The notes under the pieces: model-generated
Database searches by the model: none
What the model was told of the DNA's origin: nothing
The model's input: the letters and a program-made list of their open reading frames with translations, nothing else
Program-made: the position numbers and the translations under genes
Assembly (NCBI GenBank): GCA_963678705.1
Contig: OY783210.1
Location: 19,655,331 to 19,719,330, forward strand
Direction: 5' to 3'
Source: Panorpa germanica
Lineage: Eukaryota; Arthropoda; Insecta; Mecoptera; Panorpidae
DNA length: 64,000 nucleotides
Shown: piece after piece, positions 49,013-61,730 of the stretch
Layout: each line of letters begins with the position of its first letter
How positions within the stretch are numbered: the stretch's first letter is position 1

Positions 49013-49191
49013 CCTTGTTTAAGGATACTAGTATTTAATGCTAAAGCTGTTATCCAGTTTACACGAAGATTTACTGAAGAGATACTGGAAATGACCCATT
49101 CGCTGGAGATAAGAGGCTGTGCTGTGCTGTGTCTACTTGAAGTGCGTAGATATATATATATTAATTAAATCACGTTGTACACAGAACGAGG
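49013..49191 (+). repeat. Direct repeat pair, copy 2 (partner at 45556)
   Basis: About 170 bases parallel to 45556-45724, with a small local GTGCT expansion (GCTGTGCTGTGCTGTGTC at about 49117) not present in the partner. Non-coding, of unknown type. Confidence 0.8.
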
Positions 49192-52100
49192 TACTTCCAG
49201 TAGTAAATCTTTATGTTGATGTTTTATGGGGCCCTAACATCTGACATGTGGTGGGTGGATGCGTGGGTGGAGGGTGGTGTGGTACGGAATTAGTACTTCT
49301 GATAACTTGTCGCATAAAACGTTTGTACGATATTGGCTTAGGGTTCATTTCGTACAAACATTTCTATGTAACAAAATAAAATATCGTTCTTTATTTATTT
49401 TCTTATAATTCGCAATGACAATATTAAAATACTCTCCCCCAATTATAAAAATATCTTTAGTAATGAATAAATTGATAGATTATTTATGGAATTTTAAGCA
49501 CAAAAAGTTTCAATACCTTATTAATATACAAAAATATACAAAAATAATAAAATGCCGAACGTTACGTTTCTTCTAAAGATTATTTAATTGTACAGTCTGT
49601 AAAATAAACTTTTCTAATAAAATCTAATTTATTAAAATCAAAGAAAATTTAATATTCTACGAAAACCTTTATGAAAGTTTTTCTTGTGAGGAATTTATTG
49701 AAAATAATATAAAGAGGAAATATTGTTCATCAAATTTTTAATAAAACTAATTACTACTTATTGAATATTTAATGTGCATCTAACAATATTTTATTTATTA
49801 TTGCAATCAATATTACGTAGCTAAATACTAGTTGATTAGTGAGAGGAAATCATTAAATATAAAATCAATGAATTACAATAAATACAATTAGTTTATGTAA
49901 AATTAATACAAATACAATGCTTAATCATTTAATGTATTTTATTGTTTATTTACTTTTTTTACGTATTATAATTATTTCAATATTCATTTATTGTTACAAA
50001 CTAATAATTTTATACACTACTCTCTTAATACAAAACGTAAACTCATGTATATTTTAACGTAATATTTTTTAACAAATGTTACGTTTATGATTTATCAAGT
50101 TACTATTATTAGATTCTTGCATCATTGTTGTTTTGATAGCTACAATTCAGATAACAACGAAAGAACAGTGCTTGCGAGTTATACATTAAAATAATTTTAA
50201 AATAAATATAAAATGGTATTTTGTGATTATTTCAATGAAATAAACATACATAACTAAGTCAGACTACCTAACTAAGAAAGTGCATGCAATATTGTAAAAT
50301 TGATTAATAACTATAAAATAAATATTGGCGTACAACATTAAGAACAACGCAACTTATATAATAAAAACTAAAATAAATATTTTCATGTTTAAAATAAATT
50401 TAATATAGTTCTCATTCCATGAACTAGAGGCGCTTTTGTACTGCGCTGCTTATTAAACAGGAGCAAGAGCATCGTCATAATAAATATTGCATTTACATGA
50501 CAAGGAAGTACTTGATCATTAGAGAAATATTTATTTAACCTTAATTCTTGTTTTCTTCAAAACATATATTTTACCATTAGTTATTCAGATTCAAAAGATT
50601 TTTATTTGTTTGAGTCGCTATTATAAGAATTCTATTTTTATCTCAGTGAATGTTAAACTAGCATACTATTTTATTTATTAACCAGTAAAAATGTCATTCA
50701 AGTTGATATAAGTAGCCTGATAATTATTCATAATATTTATGATGCTGTAAAAACTACAAATATAAAGTAGTTACATTAAAAAGTATTTGATTCATTGCTA
50801 AAATTATGAATTTTATTATTTTAAATACAAAATACTAATTATTGATTGATCTGAATTACGTAATCTTCATAAAAAGAAATAGGATATTAACTTAAGTAAT
50901 AAACTGTTCTGTTTCATAGTTTGTGTAGTAAAAGTTAATATTTGAATATTTTTACAGTGATTTTAACCTGATCTTCTTGATCAGGCTAGCGTTTTTACCA
51001 TTAATTTTTTTTATTTACCCATATAAATAAATTAGTGTAATCTTAGTGTACATTTACATCCAGATAAGCTGTATATTTGTATACACTTATTTTAAAGTGC
51101 GAGAAAGATAAAAGAAAATCTAACTGAACATATTTGTCAAAAGATCTCAATAGTAAATTTGAGAAACAGTGATTTATATGGCTAATATTTTATGCAGAGT
51201 CACGTGGCATATAATATTGCATTTTTATGTTCACTAAGACAAGAAGAATGATGTGATACCATTCCCGTGACATAAATCTCAGTAAAACTACAAGAATTAT
51301 ACTCACAAAAAATAAACATAGCTGTCATACTTAAGTACTTTTATTAAATTGAGACAACTACTGGTATGACGTCACTATTTCTCATTCTCTTCATTGCCGA
51401 CAACTGCACGACTGCAGCGCCATTTATTGTTTCGTGGAATACTAATGGACTATGCTGGGCTTGAGTTTTATTTAAACTTTGTCTTCTAAATAAATGCATT
51501 AAATTTTATACAAATTGTTTCTTAACTGTGATATATATAATGAGTAGTGTAACAACACAGGTTCTGTCTCTGATTACGTAGGAAAATAGAAAGATTTGGT
51601 AGAATTAAAATGCAATACATAGTAGTGATATTGAACGTGTAACTTAAAAAGTGTAGCATCGTAAATATTCACGACGTCGTTAAATAACAGCGATGGTAGT
51701 ATGATACTCAACAACTACAATAATGGTTGCTTGTGAGAATCATTTTCCTGTAAAGTCTTAACTAATTAATTGGGTAAATTCAATAACATAATTTATAAAA
51801 AAAATTCGATAATATTTTGAGAAATAAAATTACTATATAACAAAAAATTAATCTTTAAGACTGAGTGAGATTTCTTTATGAATTACATTTGTGCATACAT
51901 TCTGAATAGCAACTTCTAAGTGTGATTTCTGCTTTAAATAAAATAAAGTTGAAAGATATTAATATAGGACAATGGAATTTTCATTACGAGAACCAAGTTT
52001 CAAGGTCCTACAGGACATTATGGTTATACCAGCTAAAGGACCGAGGGCTCCACTAACAAGGAGCTATATTAAATACCCTAATACACCCCAAGTGACATCT

Positions 52101-53930
52101 GTATAAAGAACATAGCAAGACAAGAAGAGCGTTGGTTAAACTCCTTGAAAATCCTCGCATTAACTCTAAGCGCTGATATACATTATTTATAACAAGCGAG
52201 CACTTGGATCTTAAAACTCATCTTCAGCTTCTGTATACAATGGATAAACCATAGCCCAAGGCATGTAGCCCGTAGCCCGTAGCCTGTACCCCATAGTCCA
52301 TGGTCCACGAGGAGTATTTGCGAACAATAAAAAGTCGAAATAAAAAATTTAAAACTTTTATTTATGTAAAGCCGTGTTTATGCATTAGAAGCATATTGGA
52401 TTAAAGTTTAAAAAATAAATACAACTGTTTCTAAATAAAATGTTATATGTACAGGGTGTGTCAAACTTGGAAAGCATGGTGATCAGTTAATAAAAGTACA
52501 ATGACCAGAAAAAAGTGTTTATTCTGTTTGATAAAGTCTCACGGTCTTCAAGATATCAAAGTTTGCATATTTCAAAATTTAAAATGAACATAAGTAATTT
52601 TTTAAAGGACAATTTTTTGTATCATGTTCTAAAAGTGCCGGTTTAATTTTTTGGGGGGATCGCGCTGGGACCTCATTTAATGAAATCATTTATATCTAGC
52701 GACAATTGTCTTCCAACGAAGTTAGTTATAGTGTTTTCTATTAGAACGATCCTTTCCTTTTCCTGTCCTTTTATTTTATTGCTCTTTTAAAAATACGTTT
52801 TATTATACGAACAATGGATTTTTTAAATTTTTGAAAGAATTTCACTCTTTTAAAAAGTATGTAAAGATGTATTAAGTAAGACTAGAAAACATTCAGTTAG
52901 TTATTCCTTAAACTTATTTCTATGTTAATCCTAAGTACTGGATTAAACTTATAATTTGAATAATGACGAACTTTTAAATGTAAAATTAAAGCACCACAGC
53001 TTTTTAGTTAATCCGGTTTGCGAACAATATTTTTAGGGCTTTTATATTATATTCTGATTCTGATTAAATAAAACCCTACAAAGTGGGATGGATAGCTAAA
53101 TTTTCAAATACAATAATATTATACGAATTTCGCTAAAAAATACTTTGACAACTTTGAAAGCGCTTAAGAAAAAAATCAATACCAACCCAAAAACCTCAAG
53201 TTATTAATATGAAATATAATTTTCTAAATAAAAGCTATTTTACAAGAAAACCAACATGGTTCTATTTATAACTGAAAAAAATATTGAGGGAACTTTTTTT
53301 CGAAACAAATATTATAGGCTTGCTTTTTCATGGGTAGAACGTGCTTTTTCATTAATTATGGTAAACCGCAGACGGTTAGGGTATTCAAACCACAAGATTT
53401 AAGACAAAGTTGAGGTTTTGTTAATAATTTAAGATATTTTATTAATGGATTTCATTTCTGTGGTTTGGGGACCATATTTAAATGTAGCTTTGCGATGTGT
53501 TCAGAAAGGAATTTCTGTTATTTGAATAGACGCATTCCTGATCGATTGATCCTGAATGATAGAACTTCGTACTAAGAGAATTATTTGCATTTGGAACCCA
53601 GATTTTCTAGTAGGCATATGTGTGTCTGCATAGATGTAGGATGTAGAGAATAACTTTGCTATATTCCTAGGAAGCTTAGAACGGTAACGGTATTTAACAT
53701 AAAAAAAAAATTGAAGTGAAACTTCCTTGGACATAACTTAGATTAATTATTTGGAATTGTGATTCCGAATAAGGTCATTAGATCAACTTTCTTGTAGGAA
53801 GATGTCTGATCAATAAGATATCGACAGGGCATGTGCATCTCTAGACGTAACAACCGTGACGTAACGGTCACGTAGCCATGTAGACATCTCTATGTAAAGA
53901 CTGGTAGAGTCACTTTAGTTTATGTTCCAA
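49192..53930. other. Long AT-rich non-coding stretch
   Basis: No gene supported. Noted: a TGACGTCA palindrome at 51367, a GTAGCCC-type minisatellite at about 52265-52300, and ACAGGGTGTGTCAAAC at about 52453. The last resembles the end of some DNA transposons, but no partner end was found. A 6-bp stem (CGTGAC/GTCACG) lies at about 53855-53872. Confidence 0.45.
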
Positions 53931-54140
53931 GCATAGAGTATGACGTAGAAAACTAGGGTAAGGAGTAGAAATAGACCGAGAAATAGAGAGAGAGAGAGAG
54001 GGGTTGTAGATTTAAGGATAACTTGAATGGGGGTTTGAACAGAGTTGATGTGAGGGTTTGGATATAAGTTGAAGGGCGACGAGGTGGTTTTAGGGGTAGC
54101 TAAAGAGGTTTTGGTTAAGGTTTTTGAGGGTTCATTTGAA
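53931..54140. other. Strand-biased G-rich, C-poor segment with a GA microsatellite
   Basis: The plus strand is G-rich and nearly C-free. It contains (GA)n at 53986-54002, then repeated GGGTTTG/GGGGT words. The 86-codon minus-strand ORF through it is proline/threonine-rich and ends in a hydrophobic stretch. I cannot assign it. It could be low-complexity non-coding DNA. Confidence 0.3.
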
Positions 54141-57100
54141 CATCCGGGTTTGTTATATATTAGTATGTCGTGCACATATCTATGGTTACATCATCAAAAT
54201 CTTATTTGGTTTGTTATAAAATATTTGAGGATTTTAGTTCTCTTTATTAACAATTTACATATGGTTGAGTTTAGATGTTCGTTTTGTGTCTCATCTTCTC
54301 CTTGTGCTCCCCAAGTGTGTAAACAAACTGCGTTTGTTTGATGGCATGCCTGACTATGAGTGATTAACGTACCAGCATTACCGTTACGATTTCAATCACA
54401 TGTCACATGTAAGCGTCACGAACACCATGTGCGAGCGACAAGGGGAACACGTTACTAACAAAACTTGGAAATTTCAAAAATGTTACTCCTTTCTTCCTGT
54501 CCAGTCTTGTCGAGTGATGTGTACTGTTCTCAGATGGCGGCATATAATTTTCCAAAATATCAGGTAATGTTCAATTATGTGGCAGTGATTTATATTGCAT
54601 TACAGTGTATATATTTATGAATTGATAACTGTTAATATATATTTAAATAGTTATTGTCTACTTGGCATATAGTCTAAGTCGTTATTTAGACTCTAAAGAG
54701 AATTACTCTCACGCTTCTAATATTTCTAATAAACCAGTTCTACACACAATGCTATTTCGGTTATTTTTCTATTCCTATTATTAATTCTAAAAAATGTTTA
54801 TGTAATGTTCCGCTGATCCAATAATCGAACCCGAAAACACAGCTATCTGATCACTACATAATTAAAGAGATACAATAAACACAAATCAGAAAATTATGTA
54901 ATTTTTAATGAAATAGTTTTAATCAAAAGTCACACTTTTTGGGTAATTCTTTTTACAATATCATTAAATAAATTACACTTTAGTACACTTCAAATCTTGA
55001 GTCAATGTATTAAGACATTCTCAGATGTTTGTTTTAGAAAATGTCTGTAAATAAGCCTGTCCCTTTAAAATTAGAATTTCTGAATTGCTCTGTTCAAATT
55101 TCCAAGTAAGCGACAGATATCAATTTTTATATCACTTCACCAATAGCCAATTAATGCATGTAAAGTGAGGTCAATAAAATATAATACCTAGTAACAGGAC
55201 TCCCATCTGGGAAAACGTCTACCATTTAAAGAGGTCAGGGGTAAATTAGAGTTAAGGAATACAAGAAAGGAAGGGTGGAAAGGTTTGAATCTCTCCCAAA
55301 AGGCAAAATAGCAAACACAAGAGGTCCTGTCCTCTCTTATCCTTAAATTCCTCTCCAACTCTTGATTCCGTTTCATCTGTGGTATGATACTTACAGCCTC
55401 CGCACTACCCCTAACTCCTCACACCCTCACCCCGGTTTCTTCAATTCGTACTTCAACGTTCAACCCATAATGTTTGTTGTCGTGTTTACCCGCAACCCGC
55501 AACCCGTTGTCATCCTACGGGAACTTCCTGATGGTTCCTCATGGTAGCAAAACCGGAAACAAAGCGACAGACAAATGGACGTTTTGTGGCACTATATACC
55601 GGGGATGTTACAGGACATTTTAGGACACATAGGGATACTTTGGGACGCATCTAAGTTAGGGATGTTTTTTAAAACTAATGTTAGAACTCTAGAATTATTG
55701 CTATGAAAAGATATAAACATTTACAGTGAAATAAACTCACACTCTCTCTCTCTCTCTCTCTCTCTACTGGCCAATTTCGGTTAGCTGAGATATAAGAAAT
55801 GGACGATTGGTGTTGATTTTTATGTCTTACACTGTTAATATTACATTATATGGAAATAAATTGTACACTTTTAACATTAAATCGTTTAAAGTTCATTGAT
55901 TTGGAGAAATAGAAAGCAGTTTCATATGAATGAAAGCAATGTAGTGGATTATGGCCTGCGCTTCAAGTACTTTTAAATAGAAATTAACATATTTTATATA
56001 ACAATATATACTTAATGCGTTCTGCTATCCGTTCTTGTAATCAAGTCGAGTCCTCCAGAAAGAAATAAACAAGTTCCAACTGTTAGGAAAATGCTTTACT
56101 TGAGTAATACCGTCCTGTGGCATCCAAAACTAAGACTTTCTACGCGCTTCTGCAATATTCCAACGAGTATATTTCGCTGACCTCTCTAAAACCTACAATT
56201 CTACAGATTTTTGTATTACGTGTTAACATGAACCTTTTCACCATCTGTTTTGCAGATTAATTTATAAATTATGTTTATATTAATACTCGAATTATTATTA
56301 CAAAATGCAAACCATATCAATTTATTTATTTGTTGTATGCATCCCCACAAAACTCGTTCAACTTTATTATTTTCAATTCGGGATAAATCATTATAATCCT
56401 GGATAATCGGCGGATAATAATTTCAATTTAATGGATTTAAAGTTTATAATTGATCCAACTTCGAGTATATTAACTCATTATGTGTTTTCAATCAGATTAT
56501 GGTTTGATAGAACTTGGAAAATATGGTCTGGTCTAAAGCGTAGTATAAACAACGTGTTAGATAGAACTGAGAGCAGTGTACTTGCCTAAGCTGATGACAT
56601 AAATCTTGTACGGTAATCTTGTATTATTTTTCCTTTGAACCTATCAATTTCCTTGGGTCAATTTGCTCTCGTATTCTGTTTTGTGGGTATATTAATTCAA
56701 AGTTTCTTGTATTTTAAGAAATAGTAATTTGAATATAAATACGCAAAGTCATTCAATTACATTTGAAATATTTGACAATTCCACCACGTAACCACCAAAG
56801 TTAGATCATAAATATATACATAACCTTAATATGAGATTAGCATAGTTTATAAAACGCAAAGTGATATTTAGTTGTTGCAAATTCAAATTCTATTTTATGG
56901 AAAACAATACACAACTTCCTATAACGAGAACAAATATAATACTATATTATACAATACAATAATATATGTTATCCTTACCACTGTATTGTCCCTCCACATA
57001 TAATACATACATATATACTAATTCTTACATATACATATATATATTCACATTCTAATATTCCATAAGCATATCCTATCTTTGAGCTGGTGCTATTTTGTAG

Positions 57101-57873
57101 TAATTCAGTGTATATTATATTCTAAGATACAATCACATTCTAAACTTTACTAACAGATTAATTGAAAGACCCATGCAAATACATTTTGATGTGATTTCAA
57201 CTGTAATTAAGATTACGTTTTTTTTTTTGCTTTATTTAAATCTGAATATGTTAGGATTTCTTATTATATATTAAAAAAGAGATTATATTTTGTAAAATAA
57301 TTCGTCTGAGTTGTATTATGAACATTTTAATTATGATTATTATAATATTATGTTTTTATTGAGAATACTTTTTTAAAATTATTATGAATTCTAAAAACCT
57401 GAAGCTTAAAAAGAAAAATTAAATATATATGTATATAGGGGGCAGATACCGTAATACCTCAAAAAAAAAGTAAGAATGTATAGGTAAGCATCTACAGCTC
57501 GCATTATCATAAGAAACGTAGTAGAAGGGAAGCAGGACGTAAGGCTGAATTAATTAATGCAAGACTGCTCAATTAATAGGGTATTGACTTTACCCCTTAT
57601 AATGAATTCCCAAATATTTAATCTTTGACCTATGGCTATTGATTTTATCACAAATACCCCAGTAATTAATTTTCTATTGAATATGGTTCAAGAATTGAAT
57701 GGTTTTTGCTAACAAGAGATATCTTCACCATGTAAAGCAATAGGGACCTTACAATATTTCTTCACAAAACGCTTCAAAGGCATAATTTGCGTTATTAGAA
57801 TTTGATAAGGATATGTTCAAAACTAATACGCATGTCGAAAGGTTTTTCTCAGAAGATGGACACGTGTCCATAA
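54141..57873. other. Non-coding, with a CT microsatellite
   Basis: (CT)n lies at 55742-55766. A small CCCGCAACCCGCAACCCG repeat lies at about 55489-55506. No gene supported; the ORFs at 55188 (minus) and 55362 (plus) have no domain. Confidence 0.45.
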
Positions 57874-58509
57874 ATGGGCTTGTGTCCTATGTCTTAATTT
57901 CTATAAAAGTGTACTATATATTGATAAAGTGAGTTACTAGAACCTCAAATGTTCAATTATTTTTTAATAACTCCTTATATATTAGGAGATATTAACAATT
58001 AAAAAAGTCATTTTGTCTCTTTAATTACAAAGGGATTCAACGTTGTACACATTCCAAGTGCATGTGACATCACAATCCTTGTGTAAGGTTACCAACCTTA
58101 CAGCTCATAAATCTCTGCTACATGTATTTATATATCAAAATATCAAATATTATTTACAGCTATTTCAAGGAACAATCAAATTTCAATATTATGTCTGCCT
58201 TAGCAGGGTTAAATAAAATAAAAACTTATTATTCTTTGACTTGACTTGATTAGTTGACTACCAACACCTACAGAACATTACCACAGCACTGACCTACTCA
58301 ACAAATAACTGACGTTAAAATGCATTTCACGTCATACAAATATGGCCGACCATTTCTAGCGCTAAAACTACAATTCAAACTTTTAATTGCTATATCTCCG
58401 TTAATATTTAGATATTTAATAAAATAGACACGCCAATACACATTTATTAATATCAATTTCAATCAACAATTGAAAAATCGACTTCTAAAAAATGAGGACA
58501 CAAGCCCAT
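57874..58509. mobile_element. TAA-flanked inverted-repeat element (636 bp)
   Basis: The termini are ATGGGCTTGTGTCCT (57874) and AGGACACAAGCCCAT (ending 58509), perfect over 15 bp and flanked by TAA (57871-57873, 58510-58512). A 3-bp TWA-type duplication points to a PIF/Harbinger-like element, though a TA duplication with slightly longer ends cannot be excluded. No ORF, so non-autonomous. Relatives: the near-identical end at 37131, an older copy at 18189, and a possible piece at 29506. Confidence 0.8.
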
Positions 58510-61100
58510 TAAATACTACTTTCATACATTTGGCAAATTTAGTTCAAAGGAGATGATATATTATTTTAAATAATTATTCATTTATTTATCTATTGTTTGT
58601 GATTAATTAGTTAGGCTTCATTATCGCAATGAAGAAACGTTCTGTTGTCGGTTCAAGCCAATCGTAACACAGCTCTCGGAACGAATCCCTGTTCAAAATC
58701 TTGATTATCACAAAAACAAATAAAACAGCATAATTACTTTGTTATTTAACCTTTTCATTTAATTATAATTATAAAATAATTGCTTAAATATTTATTATGT
58801 CGTTGATTTAATAAAATAATTGTGGTTTGTAATTAATAATCCGTCCATAAGTCATCTAATGTATCAACAAACTATTAGCCGTTGTTCAAAACTTTCAAAC
58901 TTGTTTTCGATAAATCTAGCGTGTAAACATAATAAGCGAAGTAATAATTACGTAACTCAACGTCTAAAAACCACGCATTTTTCTATAAAGTTTGTTCCTA
59001 ATTATATAAATATTATCTTAAAAACTTTAAAAGGTAAAAATAATTTTAATTTAAGGGAATTTAGCAAAGGGTTAATTAAATGCTTGTAAGATGTAATATC
59101 TAAAATCCCGCCCTTGAAACAGGGTGTGCGTTTTATTACGTAATGTATAATTAGTTATTTCCCTGCTGTAAAACTCCCTACCAGTGTTTCACCCCTCCAT
59201 CTTCAAGCCTTGATAATTCATCATATTGTAAGTAATTGGTTTAATTTTTGTAATATATTAAATTTATTAAGGTGTATATGCTAAAGTTAAAATTAATTAT
59301 TAATTGTTAGAGATATTAATAAACTTAGACCTCCATTTTGTAACTTTTCAAGCGCGTTTGTTAACTTTATGGTTTTTTGAAATGCGTAATTAGTCTACTT
59401 AAATTTAGAACTTAAAATAACTCCTATTGGAGCGGCATTTGTAGCCTAATTTGGAAAATATGTGTCTTTGAAAATAGCCTAAAATTAATAACCGTTCTTT
59501 ACTAGTAACAAATATAAATGTTGGTACAAATGACCTGTTTAGACAAATTTATAATTATTTTTTAATTAAGAAAATAAATGTTTATTTATAACAATAGTTT
59601 GTCTAAACCCTCTTAATAAATAAACGATCAATAGCTGCTATTAATTATGTTGGAAAACGTAATTTAAAGTTTTTCTTTTCAAAGAAAGCAACACTGGAAT
59701 TTTTAATTATATGTTTTTCTTTTGTTCCGTTCTGTTTGTTACTATGTGTATTTTATTTTGTTTTAAATTAAATAAAACTCTTTTAATTGAAGATTTTTAA
59801 TTGAAATTAAATTAAATGTACTAAAGTGGAAAACGAAGTTAGTATAAAAAAGATTTATTTTGGATAAATAATAATATTTGGTGAAGAATAAGAAAGTAAA
59901 AGAAATTTGCGACGTAAAATTAAAGTTAGTACCTTAGTTTTATGAGAATGTACTGCATAAGAAGGTAGATATATTTTTTTAGATGTAGCAAAATACGAGA
60001 TTATAAAACGTTGTATTTTAGGTAACATTATTAAACTAACAGGTAGCTTTTGTTATGTTGGATAAACATATGTTTTGCGGTTATATTATTTTGTTGAAGG
60101 AATTTGTAAAATGGAAGTCGTAAGGCTGGAAACCGATCGATAAAGTAAATAAATACAAATATTACATTATATTTTATAAACATAATAAAGGAACTCTATT
60201 ATTTTAAAGAAAATTATCTATAAAAAGCAGAGGGTAACATAATACAGGATAAATATAAAATATGTCCTGGACAGACCATAAAAAAATAATATAATTCGCA
60301 AACCTTATGGCTTGATGTATGATGAATTCATGATGGTATCTAAAGATTTGAAGCTTTTAAGTTTATTACACCATCGAGATGGGGCTTTTATTGGCCGTTA
60401 TGGGCCAGTTGTAATAAAAATAGAATCACGTATGCCGTACCCATCCCCCCGCCCATCCCATTCCATTTTCTTAAAAAACTTTAACCATGGAATATCGAAT
60501 ATGTGTGGAAATCTGTTTCCGCTAAAGAATATAAAGTATTTACAAGGATAATAGAAAATATCAATACATTTGAACACATTTAAAATAATGTTAAAATTGA
60601 AAATAAAAAAATATACGTTTACGATTTGTTTATGTTTTTGTGATGTACCTAGTTATTGTGAAGATATTTATATCTTTTGAAACTGTTTCCGGTTTACGAT
60701 GATGGATATCCATATCCACACATCCTGGTAGCTGTACTACTTTAATGGGTTTTGTATAACATTCTATAAGCTAGTTCATATGTATGTATGTATATGTGGG
60801 ATTTAAAATACAACACGGAATTGTTAGTCAGGTATTTCAACAAATTAAGTTTGTAAATGAATTTAAATATCACAATATTATATGTAAATGTTACAGGAAG
60901 CAACACCTCACAAATATTAACTTAAAGACAATCAACAGAGACTTTTTATAACACACTCTATTAATTTTCAATACCTAATAATACCATGAATTAATATGAA
61001 GCATACGCAAGTCGTAAATACACGCACAAAAGACCATTGACTTGTATAAATAACTTCCTAATAATGTTTAGCTTAACTTTTAACTAATTATATTTATTAC
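58510..61100. other. Non-coding, nothing seen
   Basis: AT-rich; the ORFs at 58820 and 60312 lack family motifs. No repeat recognised. Confidence 0.45.
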
Positions 61101-61668
61101 TAGAGATTGCTCCCGTCGCAAGCGACGACTGTCTTTTGTGTGTAAATTAAATTTCATTTCAAATTTTAATTCTATTTTTAAATTGAAATATTTAATTCGT
61201 TCTATATTAATTATCTAGTCCAATTTTTCACCTCGGCAAAAACCGCCCCAAATTAAAGTTTTTGAATATTTTTTTTGTAATAACATATTTTATTATTAAA
61301 TAATCCGAAATTTGAGTTTTCTTCAAAGTTTCCTACCGGGCCTCCTAATTTTCTCAAGGCCCCCTTTTCCAATTTTTTAATTTCTAATTTTCAAAAAAGT
61401 TAACATTGAACACCGTAATACACATGCCAAATTTGGCTAAAAAATATAGAGCAAAAAGTAAAAAAAAATTCTTAGTTTTTCCAAAACTACGGGTTTCCTG
61501 GAAATTCAGGGAAAAATCCGAGGATGCCAAAAGTCTTTTTTTCTCTATGAAATAGGCAATTTTCAAGAAAATGGTCGCAGCCGTTTTCGAGCCACCATAC
61601 AAATCGCGATCGCATATAAACAAACAAATAAGCATATAAACTTTCAGTTAGAACATTATAACATAGGA
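61101..61668 (+). repeat. Copy 4 of the CGTCGC-hairpin repeat (most complete, uninterrupted)
   Basis: It begins TAGAGATTGCTCC and a perfect hairpin at 61114-61127 (CGTCGC, AA, GCGACG). Then come CTATTTTTAAATTGAAATAT, CTCGGCAAAAACCGCCCC, AAGTTTCCTACCGGGCC, GGGTTTCCTGGAAATTCAGG, GAGGATGCCAAAAGTCTT and GCAGCCGTTTTCGAG. It ends with an ATAAACAAACAAATAAGCAT tail and GAACATTATAACATAGGA. This copy supplies the empty-site comparison for the Helitron at 12377-17736. Minus-strand ORFs here are artefacts. Confidence 0.85.
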
Positions 61669-61730
61669 CTAGCCTTCGCCCCGTCGCAAAGCGACGTGTA
61701 TATAATATTTGTGCTTAAATAGAAATTATT
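61669..61730 (+). repeat. Start of a further, head-to-tail repeat unit
   Basis: Directly after copy 4, CTAGCCTTCGCCC leads into another hairpin at 61682-61696 (CGTCGC, AAA, GCGACG). The unit then loses similarity, so it is truncated or diverged. Confidence 0.7.

Noticed and set aside
52450..52700. ACAGGGTGTGTCAAAC as a DNA transposon end
   Set aside because: No inverted partner or target-site duplication was found within reach.
54815..54870. tRNA-like B-box on the minus strand (GGGTTCGATTA)
   Set aside because: No A-box at the right distance and no acceptor stem or cloverleaf could be drawn.
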